From NCBI RefSeq assembly GCF_003339865.1, contig NZ_QPKV01000012.1:85281-149280 (forward strand): a stretch of 64,000 nt of DNA, written 5' to 3'. This stretch comes from Pedobacter chinensis. GTDB lineage: Bacteria > Bacteroidota > Bacteroidia > Sphingobacteriales > Sphingobacteriaceae. The notes under the pieces were generated by a model that had not been told where the DNA came from, did not search any database, and worked only from the letters and a program-made list of their open reading frames with translations. Both the position numbers and the translations under genes were made by a program. Numbering within the stretch: position 1 is the stretch's first letter; every line of letters starts with the position of its first letter. Below are positions 26,542 through 34,809 of the stretch, piece after piece.

Positions 26542-27096
26542 GTGAAAAAATTAAAAATAAATTCTCAACTCTTATTGCTGGCAGCTATCTTAATTGCGCT
26601 TGTCTTACTTTGTCTGTCTGCCAAAGTGAGATCAGTGTTAGCAATGGTCCTGCCGGTTGAAACTGAATGGTTCTTGTGGATAAATCAGCACCATAATGCA
26701 TTCTGGGATACGATCATGTACTGGGCCAGTGATAAGCGTTTTTGGCTTCCTTTTTATGCCTTCATTATTTATTGCCTCTTCCAGAATTTCTGCAAAAAAA
26801 TTTGGCAGGTTCTTATTACCATTGCGCTACTAGTTGCTAGTGCAGATCAGATTGCTTCAGGACTGATTAAAAACACCGTTAAGCGTCTACGCCCTTCCCA
26901 TGAACCGAATCTAACTACGATCATTCATTTAAGTAAAGCAGGTGCGGGTGGGATGTATGGATGGCCATCCGCTCTTTCATCACCTATCTTCAAAAGCATT
27001 CTTTCCGCTGGTTCGGCATTTACCGGATCATTGCCGGAGCAACGGTTCTTGTACTCATTTACTTTGGAATTATTCAATAACGGAAAATTAACATAA
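26542..27096 (+). CDS. PAP2 phosphatase, truncated and joined out of frame to a UppP fragment
   Basis: The ORF starts at GTG 26542 and encodes the first ~140 residues of a PAP2-type membrane phosphatase: membrane segments, then KRLRPSHEP (catalytic motif 1) and GAGGMYG. There the expected SSHAAN (motif 2) and later His motif are missing; instead the frame runs on as unrelated sequence for ~45 residues. An overlapping frame from this point encodes a UppP C-terminus (next entry). So the gene lacks most of its active site and is probably non-functional, although it is first in the fluoride operon. Confidence 0.75.
   Translation: MKKLKINSQLLLLAAILIALVLLCLSAKVRSVLAMVLPVETEWFLWINQHHNAFWDTIMYWASDKRFWLPFYAFIIYCLFQNFCKKIWQVLITIALLVASADQIASGLIKNTVKRLRPSHEPNLTTIIHLSKAGAGGMYGWPSALSSPIFKSILSAGSAFTGSLPEQRFLYSFTLELFNNGKLT
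26958..27080 (+). pseudogene. 3' fragment of undecaprenyl-diphosphatase (uppP/bacA)
   Basis: In the frame shifted against the PAP2 ORF, about 40 codons read AIRSFITYLQKHSFRWFGIY and then RIIAGATVLVLIYFGIIQ with a stop at 27078-27080. This matches the end of UppP, where the last two helices include the HSxxxFxxYRI motif. With the PAP2 5' part it indicates a deletion between two neighbouring genes. Confidence 0.65.
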
Positions 27097-27100
27097 AACT

Positions 27101-27514
27101 ATGTGGTGGATCTACGCGCTATTATCAGCTTTCTTTGCTTCCCTTACGGCCATCTTTGCAAAAGTCGGCGTAACCAATGTCAATTCTGATTTGGCTACTG
27201 CCATACGAACGGTGGTAATACTGATTGTAGCCTGGGGGATCGTAATGGCCAGAGGCGAACTTAAAGGAATTACGGAACTGTCAAAGCATAACCTGCTATT
27301 TCTTTTTTTATCTGGCCTTGCCACCGGCTTGTCCTGGATATTCTACTACAAGGCTTTGCAGATCGGGAAAGTGTCCCAGGTCGCCCCTGTTGATAAGTTG
27401 AGTGTTGCCCTAACTATTATACTTGCAATGGTGTTCCTGAAAGAAGCTCTTACCCTGAAAGTATTCTTTGGTGCCCTGCTGATCATTGGGGGAACACTGG
27501 TTTTGATCTTTTGA
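27101..27514 (+). CDS. EamA/DMT-family single-domain membrane protein
   Basis: 137 aa, four or five membrane helices, one EamA domain (ALLSAFFASLTAIFAKVGV; LKEALTLKVFFGALLIIGG). Half-length is normal for this subgroup, which probably dimerises. Substrate unknown. Second gene of the fluoride-riboswitch operon; a role in fluoride tolerance is an inference from position. Confidence 0.85.
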   Translation: MWWIYALLSAFFASLTAIFAKVGVTNVNSDLATAIRTVVILIVAWGIVMARGELKGITELSKHNLLFLFLSGLATGLSWIFYYKALQIGKVSQVAPVDKLSVALTIILAMVFLKEALTLKVFFGALLIIGGTLVLIF

Positions 27515-27572
27515 GAAACTCAATTATTTGTAAGCAACCGAAATACTAAAAATCAATATAAAACAAAAAACT

Positions 27573-28853
27573 ATGAAATTAACTAAAATTCATGCCCGTG
27601 AAATTTTGGATTCCAGGGGCAATCCGACAGTAGAAGTAGAAGTCACTCTTAACGGAACAACAGCAAGGGGTATTTCTCCATCCGGGGCAAGTACGGGTGA
27701 AAAAGAAGCCGTAGAGCTTAGAGATGGTGATCCAGAGCGCTATAATGGTAAAGGCGTGGAAAAAGCAGTAAAAGGGATTAACGTCGAAGTCGGCAAATCA
27801 GTCACCGGCTTATCCTTTGAGGGTCAGCAGGCCTTCGATGATCATATAATTGGTCTGGATGGAACCGAGAATAAATCAAGGCTCGGCGCAAATGCGATGC
27901 TTGCGGCCTCAATCGCCTTCGCCCGGGCTTCGGCCGTTGCAAAAGGGATTCCCTTGTATAGGCAGCTAGTGGAAAGGGAAGGTTACGTAATGCCCGTACC
28001 GTGCATGAATGTCATTAATGGGGGAAGGCATTCTGATAACAACATCGATTTTCAGGAATTTATGATTGCCCCTCATAACGCCCCCTCGTTTAAGGAAAGT
28101 ATCCGTATGGGCGAAGCTGTTTTTCATTCCCTGAGAAGTCTGCTAAAAGCGAAAGGCTATTATACCGGAGTTGGTGACGAAGGTGGGTTTGCGCCAAATC
28201 TGAGTTCTAATGAGGAAGCCGTCCAAATCATCATGGAAGCGATACATATTGCCGGTTTTGCTCCAGGCAAGGATATTTCCCTTTGTCTTGACCCAGCGAC
28301 CAGCGAAATGTGGAATAATGGAAAATATGAATTTTATAAAAGTTCTAAAGAACGGATCACAACAGATGAAATGATTGGCTTTTGGGAAGGATGGTTAAAA
28401 GAGTACCCAATTATCCTGTTGGAAGACGGGTTGGGCGAAAACGATTGGGAGGGATGGAAAAAGCTGACCAGCCTTTTGGGAGACAAAGTGGAATTGGTTG
28501 GAGATGATATATTCTGCACCAACCCGAGTATTATCCAGCAGGGAATCGACCAGGGCATTGCAAACAGCGTACTGATTAAATTGAACCAGATCGGTACAGT
28601 TTCCGAAACGCTAAAGGCCGTAGAACTAGCCCAAAAAAACGGTTACAATTGCTTTATTTCTCACCGCAGTGGTGAAACTGAAGACACGACAATTGCGGAT
28701 CTGGTTGTCGCTACCGGTGCGGGGCACATCAAAACAGGAAGTGGCTGCCGCTCTGAAAGGGTATCTAAATTTAACCAGTTGCTTCGGATAGAAGAAGAAC
28801 TTGGTGATAGGGCATCATTTGCAGGAATCAATACTTTTTATAAAAAATTATAA
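27573..28853 (+). CDS. eno: Enolase
   Basis: 426 aa, full length. Converts 2-phosphoglycerate to phosphoenolpyruvate. Motifs include ILDSRGNPTVEVEV at the start, GGRHSDNNIDFQEFM, metal site region LEDGLGENDW and GDDIFCTN, the active Lys in SVLIKLNQIGT, and SHRSGETEDTTIADL. Enolase is a known fluoride target; an extra copy under a fluoride riboswitch fits compensation for inhibition. It is probably not the cell's only enolase. Confidence 0.95.
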   Translation: MKLTKIHAREILDSRGNPTVEVEVTLNGTTARGISPSGASTGEKEAVELRDGDPERYNGKGVEKAVKGINVEVGKSVTGLSFEGQQAFDDHIIGLDGTENKSRLGANAMLAASIAFARASAVAKGIPLYRQLVEREGYVMPVPCMNVINGGRHSDNNIDFQEFMIAPHNAPSFKESIRMGEAVFHSLRSLLKAKGYYTGVGDEGGFAPNLSSNEEAVQIIMEAIHIAGFAPGKDISLCLDPATSEMWNNGKYEFYKSSKERITTDEMIGFWEGWLKEYPIILLEDGLGENDWEGWKKLTSLLGDKVELVGDDIFCTNPSIIQQGIDQGIANSVLIKLNQIGTVSETLKAVELAQKNGYNCFISHRSGETEDTTIADLVVATGAGHIKTGSGCRSERVSKFNQLLRIEEELGDRASFAGINTFYKKL

Positions 28854-28871
28854 ATCAGCCGCTAACCTACA

Positions 28872-30164
28872 ATGAAACATAATAAATTTTTATTTGAACA
28901 CCTTTCGGTTTTTAAATATGCGGTTCGATGGACGCTGCTTATACTTCCTGTTGCCATTGCAATAGGAAGTATGGTTGCCTTGTTCCTTTGGCTGCTAGGC
29001 TGGGCCATTCACTTTCGCTTTCAGCATACCTGTCTCATTTTTCTGCTACCTTTAGCAGGTATTGTGATCCACCTGATTTATCAGTCAGTTGGTAGGTCCT
29101 CAGAAAAAGGAAATAACCTGATCATGGATGAAATCCATAGGCCGGGTGGTGGAGTGCCCAGGCAGATGGCGCCAGTAATCTTAATAACTACAGTGATTAC
29201 CCATTTGTTTGGCGGATCGGCTGGAAGAGAGGGAACCGCGGTACAAATCGGAGGAAGCATCGCAGGAATGTTTAGCCGCTGGTTTAAGCTAAATGAGGTA
29301 GACACCAAGATGCTCCTTACCGCGGGAATTGCAGCCGGGTTTGGGGCGGTGTTCGGAACACCGCTCACCGGTGCCATATTTGCAATGGAAGTTCTGGCCA
29401 TTGGAAGAATAGAGTACAAGGCTTTACTTCCCGCATTAATTGCCAGCGTGCTTGGTGATCTTACTGTCTCTGCCTGGGGCATCCATCATACCGCTTATCA
29501 CATCGATCTCATAGAGAAAAGTGCCTACTTTCTATCTGAATACCTGCCGGTAAACCTACTCCTGCTTAGTAAGGTTATTCTAGCATCCACATTGTTTGGT
29601 CTGGCCAGCTACCTGTTTGCTGTAATGGTGCATGAGATCAAGGCCTTTTTTTCTAAAGTATGTAAGATCCAGTGGCTTATTCCTGTTATCGGTGGTCTGA
29701 TTATTATAGGCTTGACTTACGCCATCGGGAAACCGGATTACTTAAGTTTGGGCGTGGATAGCGAATACCAAGGAGCCGTTACAATTCCCTCTGCTTTTCA
29801 GCCTGGTGGAGCAGATACTTGGAGCTGGTTATGGAAGACCATTTACACAACTTTAACATTAGGAACTGGATTTAAAGGTGGTGAGGTAACGCCTTTGTTT
29901 TATATTGGCGCAACATTAGGCAATGCACTTTCGACCTTATTAAATGCTCCAGTTAGTTTGTTTGCTGCCCTTGGATTTATTGCTGTTTTTGCTGGTGCAA
30001 CGAATACACCCCTTGCCTGTACGATTATGGGTATAGAACTTTTTGGTAGTGAATACACCATGTTTTTTGCGGTAGCCTGTTTTACAGCCTATTTTTTCAG
30101 TGGCCATTCAGGTATATATTCTTCACAGCGTATTGCGGTACCCAAAATATTTACGGGAACATAA
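28872..30164 (+). CDS. CLC-F fluoride/proton antiporter
   Basis: 430-aa CLC protein with about ten or more membrane segments. It shows CLC-F-specific features: GNNLIMDEIH (residues 80-89) in place of the usual GSGIP, and GGSAGREGTAVQIGG with gating Glu at E120, plus FKGGEVTPLFYIGATLG. These mark the fluoride-exporting branch rather than chloride carriers. Last gene of the riboswitch operon, 18 bp after enolase. Confidence 0.93.
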   Translation: MKHNKFLFEHLSVFKYAVRWTLLILPVAIAIGSMVALFLWLLGWAIHFRFQHTCLIFLLPLAGIVIHLIYQSVGRSSEKGNNLIMDEIHRPGGGVPRQMAPVILITTVITHLFGGSAGREGTAVQIGGSIAGMFSRWFKLNEVDTKMLLTAGIAAGFGAVFGTPLTGAIFAMEVLAIGRIEYKALLPALIASVLGDLTVSAWGIHHTAYHIDLIEKSAYFLSEYLPVNLLLLSKVILASTLFGLASYLFAVMVHEIKAFFSKVCKIQWLIPVIGGLIIIGLTYAIGKPDYLSLGVDSEYQGAVTIPSAFQPGGADTWSWLWKTIYTTLTLGTGFKGGEVTPLFYIGATLGNALSTLLNAPVSLFAALGFIAVFAGATNTPLACTIMGIELFGSEYTMFFAVACFTAYFFSGHSGIYSSQRIAVPKIFTGT

Positions 30165-30324
30165 AATATTGACTTATCCTGTTCCTGTGGATTATCATAA
30201 AGAGGTGAAATTTTTATAAGATCCTTGACCAATGCAATCAGCAATTTATATCAAAAAACAACGCTATATCGACCGCTTTCCTTCCTCTCTTTTCTAAAGC
30301 ATCAAGTACAGATGATTTAACTGC

Positions 30325-30714
30325 CTATGTTGTTTTAATAAGGTAGAGCAGTAAAAGTATACTGGCTATGAAAACTAAAGCGGTTAAAACTTTAACAAAA
30401 AGTGTTGAATGGTAATACACCCCCTGATTCAGTTGTTCTTTCGTTGAATTATATCTTAAGTAAGAACAAATGATAGTAATTGCTCCCAGGGCAACTAGAA
30501 AAATCCCGATAATGCGGGAATCTCCGGTTTGGTGCAGGGGCACTTTACTCCCCAGTGCGGCACTGATCTGCTTGATAAATAGCGAGAATTTCATCACCAC
30601 GAAGCCAAATCCCATGATACCAATACTGGTTCTGATCCAGGCCAAAAATGTTCTTTCATTAGCCAAATGGTCTCCTGCATGCTGTTTGGTGTTTTCCTGA
30701 TCTTGAATTTTCAT
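30325..30714 (-). CDS. YidH-family (DUF202) membrane protein, second copy
   Basis: 129 aa from ATG 30714, chosen because DHLANERTFLAWIRTS then falls near the start as in its paralogue at 16625. The two share very high identity over the first 60 residues and three membrane segments. Function unknown. Probably last gene of the minus-strand unit with the UDG-like and LysR genes. Confidence 0.85.
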   Translation of the reverse strand: MKIQDQENTKQHAGDHLANERTFLAWIRTSIGIMGFGFVVMKFSLFIKQISAALGSKVPLHQTGDSRIIGIFLVALGAITIICSYLRYNSTKEQLNQGVYYHSTLFVKVLTALVFIASILLLLYLIKTT

Positions 30715-30754
30715 CTTGTTCTGTATCGGTATATTACAGCAATATATTTGCATG

Positions 30755-31261
30755 TTATGTCAATATCGATGCCAGTTTGGAGATGATAACCCTGGTATCC
30801 CGGATGCAAGTAAGCCTGTTTGATTCAGTGCCGGCAGGATAGCAGGTAACTGCAATTTCTTCGATAAACGATAAGCCTGATAGGTCAATAGATTCTTTAA
30901 CCTCTTGTTCAATGCTTTTCATTAGGATCATGATTAATCGGGGTTGATATGTTCTGATTTTATGAGCTAATTGCTCTATTCCCCCCTGCCTCTGGTTTTT
31001 TCTGATTTTAACTGACGATTTATCAATAGGTGTACAAGTTAGATGTTCCAAAAAGCATCCCGTGCCTTTAAAGAACTGCAAAAAATCTTCTACAGATTTA
31101 AAATCGCCAAATACCTCACTAAATGCAAGATAAATTGTTCGAAACAGATTAGTATTTCCCAGGTAAAAATGTTTATCGTCACCTCCAGGAGCTTCAGAAA
31201 CAAAGAGCAGCAGCACTTTAGCTGGCTGATATTGCCTCGAAATTTCGGTAACACTATACAT
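30755..31261 (-). CDS. Uracil-DNA-glycosylase-like protein
   Basis: 168 aa from ATG 31261, which overlaps the LysR stop by 8 bp (ATGTATAG); the longer frame from 31321 would invade LysR. VLLLFVSEAPGG near the start, the TIYLAFSEVF region and a C-terminal TCYPAGTESNR are loosely like the UDG superfamily, where an early G/SExP motif contacts DNA. The expected second His motif is not clear. Role unknown; coupled to the LysR regulator. Confidence 0.5.
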   Translation of the reverse strand: MYSVTEISRQYQPAKVLLLFVSEAPGGDDKHFYLGNTNLFRTIYLAFSEVFGDFKSVEDFLQFFKGTGCFLEHLTCTPIDKSSVKIRKNQRQGGIEQLAHKIRTYQPRLIMILMKSIEQEVKESIDLSGLSFIEEIAVTCYPAGTESNRLTCIRDTRVIISKLASILT

Positions 31262-32153
31262 TATAGTTGTAGCTTTTAGCGAAGCGCATAAATAGTTCCG
31301 CCAGAGCGTCCTGCTGACCATGAAGCTGAATGAAATGAAACGGCCTTTCGATAACCATATCCTTGATATCTATGATGCGGCATTCATTATTCTTGAGCTC
31401 TTTCAATATGGAGTGGATAGATAAAAAAGCCAGGCATTTGCTGTGAATCAAATAGGATTTAATGCTTTCGGTACTACCTAACTGCATTTCTATATTTAAG
31501 TCCCCCACCTTTATCTGGTGTGCTTTTAAAGCATATGCAATAACATCTAGTGTACCAGAACCAGGTTCACGAAGTAATAAATCATAATCCTTCAACTCAT
31601 TCGGTTTGATCATTTCCTTTTTCATGGCATAATTGTGACCAGAACACACCAGCACCAGCTCGTCTTTTAGATATTGTTCGTATTTAATCTGTGGGTTCCG
31701 GGAGATGCCTTCAATGATTCCAAAATCTATTTCCTTAGCAATCAAACGCTGCTCTACATCTTCTGTGTTTCCGGTAACCAGTTGAATTTGTATATCCTTA
31801 AACTTATTGTGAAACTGTGCCAATACAGGTGGAATGATATATTGTGCCACAGTACTGCTGGCACCAATCCTCAATATTCCTTTATGCTGTTTAGTAAGTA
31901 GATTCATATCATATTCCAGTTCCCGGTAAGTTCCAAAAATCTGTTCTGCGTAATGCAACAATAATTCGCCGGCTGGGGTGAGGCTGATTTTTTTGTTTCC
32001 ACTGCGTTCAAATAATGACATTTTGAACTCCTGCTCTAATTCTTTAATGTGTTTGGTTACAGCAGGCTGACTGATAAATAACTCTGCCGAGGCCTTTGTA
32101 AAATTCAGCCTTTTAGCGACAGCATAAAATACTTGCAAACGGAAATCTATCAT
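31254..32153 (-). CDS. LysR-family regulator, probably CysB/CysL-like
   Basis: 299 aa from ATG 32153 (the longer open frame adds 15 unlikely residues). N-terminal winged helix with FYAVAKRLNFTKASAELFISQPAVTKHI, linker helix, then a type 2 periplasmic-binding-like effector domain. It is divergent from a sulfur-oxidation gene set and a 15-bp dyad lies between them, so it likely controls that set in response to a sulfur metabolite. Confidence 0.88.
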   Translation of the reverse strand: MIDFRLQVFYAVAKRLNFTKASAELFISQPAVTKHIKELEQEFKMSLFERSGNKKISLTPAGELLLHYAEQIFGTYRELEYDMNLLTKQHKGILRIGASSTVAQYIIPPVLAQFHNKFKDIQIQLVTGNTEDVEQRLIAKEIDFGIIEGISRNPQIKYEQYLKDELVLVCSGHNYAMKKEMIKPNELKDYDLLLREPGSGTLDVIAYALKAHQIKVGDLNIEMQLGSTESIKSYLIHSKCLAFLSIHSILKELKNNECRIIDIKDMVIERPFHFIQLHGQQDALAELFMRFAKSYNYNV

Positions 32154-32212
32154 ACACGGTTTTAGTAGATAACCTAAGATACAAACAATTTGTTTCAACG
32201 GGTACTGACATC

Positions 32213-32227
32213 ATAACCTTACGTTAT
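32213..32227. promoter_or_regulatory. Candidate LysR operator
   Basis: Perfect dyad ATAAC-CTTAC-GTTAT in the 144-bp gap between divergent LysR and cytochrome genes; it contains the T-N11-A core used by LysR proteins. Confidence 0.6.
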
Positions 32228-32297
32228 CATCAATAACTTTTTATGCTTTTTCTGATGAGTAGAATAAATGCACATTTGTAACAGAAAAATATTGGTT

Positions 32298-33383
32298 ATG
32301 AATAAGGAATCAACAGAAAAAGAAATCAGACAAGCACTTATATATACAGCCAGGACAACGGCTATCATTGCGTTTCTATTTGTTGCTTGTGGAACCATTT
32401 TCATCTGCACTTTATTTTTTAATGGGCAGCCAGATGTAGTGACAGCAAAAACCAAACAGGATGTGGAAACCGGTATAGCTGCTGTTAACGTCAAAAGCCA
32501 GGTTGTACCTGCTGATGCCTGGAAAGCGCCTGATGAAAATACGATTCCGGCGGACACCAAGTACGGCCAGATGATCAGGTATGGCAAAGAATTAATAGCA
32601 CATACGAGCAAATATTTTGGGCCAAATGGATCCATAGCCCGTATTACAAATGGTATGAATTGTCAGAATTGTCACCTCGAGGGTGGAACCAAACTGTTCG
32701 GAAATAATTATGCTGGTTTTATTTCCAGTTTTCCTAAAATGAGTGGCAGATCAGGAAAGGTTGAACCTGCATCGGCACGTATTGCAGAGTGCTTCAATCG
32801 AAGTCTTGCAGGCAAAGTACCAGACGAATCTAGTAAAGAGATACAGGCAATGCTGGCTTATATGAAATGGCTTGGAACAGGTGTAAAAAAAGGGGAGAAA
32901 GTGTTTGGAACGGGAACCGAAAAATTAAAATTCCTGGATAGGGCAGCGAATGTCAAACATGGAGCGATTTTATATACCAGTAAATGTCAAAGTTGTCATG
33001 GTGCAAATGGTGAGGGAATACTCGATGAAGACAAACTAACTTATGTTTATCCGCCATTATGGGGCAAACACAGCTACAATGATGGCGCAGGGATGTATAG
33101 ACTCAGTAACTTTGCGGGGTTCGTAAAGAACAATATGCCATATGGTGCCAGATATGGAGATGCGCAGTTAAGTGATGAGGAGGCCTGGGATCTCGCTGCT
33201 TTTGTGAACTCACAGCCAAGACCACATAAAGATCAGGGAAAAGATTACCCTGATTTGTTAAAAAAACCTTTTGATGCGCCATACGGACCATATGCCGACA
33301 AATTTTCTGAAAATCAACATAAGTATGGTCCATTTGCACCAATTGTAACCTCCGAAAAACAAGTAAAACTAACAACTAAATAA
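32298..33383 (+). CDS. Second TsdA-like dihaem c-type cytochrome
   Basis: 361 aa from ATG 32298. A single N-terminal anchor, then two CxxCH haem sites (CQNCHLEGGT and CQSCHGANGEG) and the conserved FPKMSGRSGK, MLAYMKWLG and GMYRLSNFAGFVKNNMPYGA blocks shared with the protein at 14745. Likely periplasmic sulfur-compound dehydrogenase or electron carrier. First gene of the second sulfur module. Confidence 0.83.
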   Translation: MNKESTEKEIRQALIYTARTTAIIAFLFVACGTIFICTLFFNGQPDVVTAKTKQDVETGIAAVNVKSQVVPADAWKAPDENTIPADTKYGQMIRYGKELIAHTSKYFGPNGSIARITNGMNCQNCHLEGGTKLFGNNYAGFISSFPKMSGRSGKVEPASARIAECFNRSLAGKVPDESSKEIQAMLAYMKWLGTGVKKGEKVFGTGTEKLKFLDRAANVKHGAILYTSKCQSCHGANGEGILDEDKLTYVYPPLWGKHSYNDGAGMYRLSNFAGFVKNNMPYGARYGDAQLSDEEAWDLAAFVNSQPRPHKDQGKDYPDLLKKPFDAPYGPYADKFSENQHKYGPFAPIVTSEKQVKLTTK

Positions 33384-33402
33384 ATCATCAAAATCTAAAA
33401 TC

Positions 33403-33858
33403 ATGAAAAAAATAACCTTAATCTGTACATTATTTTTGCTGATCGCAGCAACCTCGGCCACTTTTGCCCAAGCTACACCTGCTAATTTTACAGGGGCAAA
33501 AGCCACCCTGAAAAATTATAAGGCACTGTATGTAATCAATAACGGTGATGAGAAAAAGATTGCAGGAACACTTCGAAACCTAAAAAATGCACTCGACGAT
33601 CCCAGGTTAAAAGGGAAAATCAATGCAGAACTTATTGCCTTTGGAGATGGCGTAGCTGTTTACCAGAAGAACGGATCTTTTGAAAAAACATTGTTAGAAC
33701 TGCAATCCAGAGGAGTAATTCTTGCACAATGTGAAAATACCGTCAGAGAAAGGAAAATCGAAAAAAATACCTTATTTGATTTTATCAGTTATGTACCCAG
33801 CGGCAATGGTGAAATCATCATCCGTCAATATCAGGGATGGGCAGTTGTACATCCTTAA
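33403..33858 (+). CDS. Second exported DsrE-family protein
   Basis: 151 aa with signal peptide (cleavage near TFAQA). Strongly similar to the protein at 15829, including LAQCENTVRERKI with its single Cys and LFDFISYVPSGNGEIIIR. Always next to the TsdA-like gene in this window, 19 bp downstream here. Confidence 0.84.
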   Translation: MKKITLICTLFLLIAATSATFAQATPANFTGAKATLKNYKALYVINNGDEKKIAGTLRNLKNALDDPRLKGKINAELIAFGDGVAVYQKNGSFEKTLLELQSRGVILAQCENTVRERKIEKNTLFDFISYVPSGNGEIIIRQYQGWAVVHP

Positions 33859-33877
33859 ACCAAATAATTAGAAAATC

Positions 33878-34798
33878 ATGAAATATATAAATCACACCTT
33901 TTTAGCCACAGTTGCATTTTTATTGCTTTGTGGAAATGTTAAGGCCCAGGATCATCGCTTTGATCCGCCCTGGAATACTCCACCTGAAAGTAAAGTTCAG
34001 TTCACAGTACCTGGAGTAGACAATGTGCCTGATCTTTTTGGAGACATTAATGATCCCCAACTGGTGGTTTTCTTTGCCGGTAACCAGTTTATGTGCATTG
34101 ACGAATTAATTGCAGCCTTTAAAAAGTCATATCCACATTATCAGCGGGTATTTGCCGAAACGCTTCCCCCAGGCATTTTAGCCCAACAAATAAAAACCGG
34201 TAGCATTGTGGTGGGCAACATGAGAATTACCTTAAAGCCGGATGTTTATACAGCTGGTAAGAACCGGATAGACATGACCCCTGAATGGTTTAGCAAAACG
34301 ACTTTATATGCTAGAAACAGGTTGGCAATCATGGTCCAAAAGGGAAATCCGAAGGCATTGAAGTCACTCAAAGATTTAGCAAATAAAGAGCTGAGGATCA
34401 GTATGCCCAATCCAGAGAATGAAGGGATCGGTAAACGTATTGAAGAAGCCTATGTGAAAGCTGGAGGGGAAACATTAAAATCTACCATCATGGAAGATAA
34501 AGTTAAAGATAAGACTACTTATCTTACCATGATCCATCATCGCCAATCACCAATGAGGATCCTATACAACGAAAGTGACGCCGCTCCAGTATGGTATACT
34601 GAGGCCTACTATCAGAAAATGATTGGCCATCCTGTTGAGCTCATTGAAATTCCTGAAAAAGAGAATATCCATGCGCAATATATAGCGGGACAGTTAAAAG
34701 ATGCGCCACATCCGGCCGCTGCAAAAGATTTTATGGATTTTTTGATCAGTCCGCAGGCTGCTGCCATCTACAAAAAGTTTGGTTTTGATTTACCTTAA
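33878..34798 (+). CDS. Periplasmic substrate-binding protein
   Basis: 306 aa with a signal peptide (near NVKAQ) and a type 2 periplasmic-binding fold: VVFFAGNQFM at the first strand, hinge region MVQKGNPKALKSLKDLA typical of ModA-like proteins, and DFLISPQAAAIYKKFGF at the end. No ABC permease or ATPase follows. Ligand unknown; an oxyanion is plausible from context. Confidence 0.78.
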   Translation: MKYINHTFLATVAFLLLCGNVKAQDHRFDPPWNTPPESKVQFTVPGVDNVPDLFGDINDPQLVVFFAGNQFMCIDELIAAFKKSYPHYQRVFAETLPPGILAQQIKTGSIVVGNMRITLKPDVYTAGKNRIDMTPEWFSKTTLYARNRLAIMVQKGNPKALKSLKDLANKELRISMPNPENEGIGKRIEEAYVKAGGETLKSTIMEDKVKDKTTYLTMIHHRQSPMRILYNESDAAPVWYTEAYYQKMIGHPVELIEIPEKENIHAQYIAGQLKDAPHPAAAKDFMDFLISPQAAAIYKKFGFDLP

Positions 34799-34809
34799 AC
34801 ATAAACACA

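Noticed and set aside
32219..32635. 138-aa minus-strand ORF
   Set aside because: It lies opposite the start of the TsdA-like cytochrome, which has a clear membrane anchor and haem motifs.
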